64,000 nt of DNA, taken from the NCBI GenBank assembly GCA_012861695.1, contig JAAOOA010000482.1:51001-115000 (forward strand), given 5' to 3'. Position 1 is the stretch's first letter. Each line of letters opens with the position of its first letter. The notes beneath the pieces were generated by a model, which ran no database searches, was not told where the DNA came from, and was given only the letters and a program-made list of their open reading frames with translations. This document shows positions 63,949 through 64,000 of this stretch, piece after piece. Made by a program: the position numbers and the translations under genes. The DNA comes from Trematomus loennbergii. Lineage: Eukaryota; Chordata; Actinopteri; Perciformes; Nototheniidae.

Positions 63949-64000
<52 letters not shown>
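63871..64000. repeat. (AC)n microsatellite at collagen exon 9 donor
   Basis: The intron begins GTACACACAC and continues as AC repeat with GCAAT interruptions to the window edge. Confidence 0.95.

Overview
The window reads as nuclear DNA from a ray-finned fish, probably a percomorph teleost. It has short exons in repeat-filled introns, vertebrate-type protein-coding genes, a eukaryotic tRNA-Pro gene, and dispersed elements typical of teleosts: hAT, piggyBac and Harbinger-type miniature transposons, LINE 3' tails, and very long CA/TG and minisatellite arrays. The species call is inference. Most long open frames are translations of tandem repeats, not genes.

Gene layout. (1) Minus strand, 18054 to 5447: a complete eight-exon penta-EF-hand gene, best match sorcin (sri). 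Its terminal exon sits in a five-copy tandem repeat. (2) Plus strand, 22881 to 29413: a four-exon gene I do not recognise, with an acidic, glycine/serine-rich protein; a tRNA-Pro(CGG) gene lies in its second intron. (3) Plus strand, 34370 to 48320: a complete nine-exon snrnp48 gene, the U11/U12 minor-spliceosome 48K protein, with its CHHC zinc finger. Its fifth intron is expanded by about 4.8 kb of a 37-bp minisatellite. (4) Plus strand, 51130 to the right edge: the 5' part of a secreted collagen gene with signal peptide, acidic N-terminal region and four consecutive 54-bp Gly-X-Y exons. It continues beyond the window.

The genes do not form a pathway. Sorcin is a calcium sensor, SNRNP48 a minor-spliceosome factor and the collagen an extracellular-matrix protein; they are ordinary neighbours in a repeat-rich region.

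Repeat landscape. At least nine minisatellite families fill the introns (periods about 7, 12, 17/22, 28, 33, 37, 37, 57 and 51/68 bp), plus a roughly 350-bp tandem block upstream of sri. Several families recur at distant loci, often in opposite orientation, and several sit inside recognisable miniature transposons. One pair shows an array next to what looks like its unexpanded progenitor. Dinucleotide repeats begin at or within a few bases of four splice junctions.

Sequence quality. Coding exons of three genes carry isolated single-base indels that break otherwise conserved frames, and exon phases independently confirm them. This looks more like residual indel error in a long-read assembly than like pseudogenes. 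No complete transposase, CRISPR array or bacterial-type system was seen.
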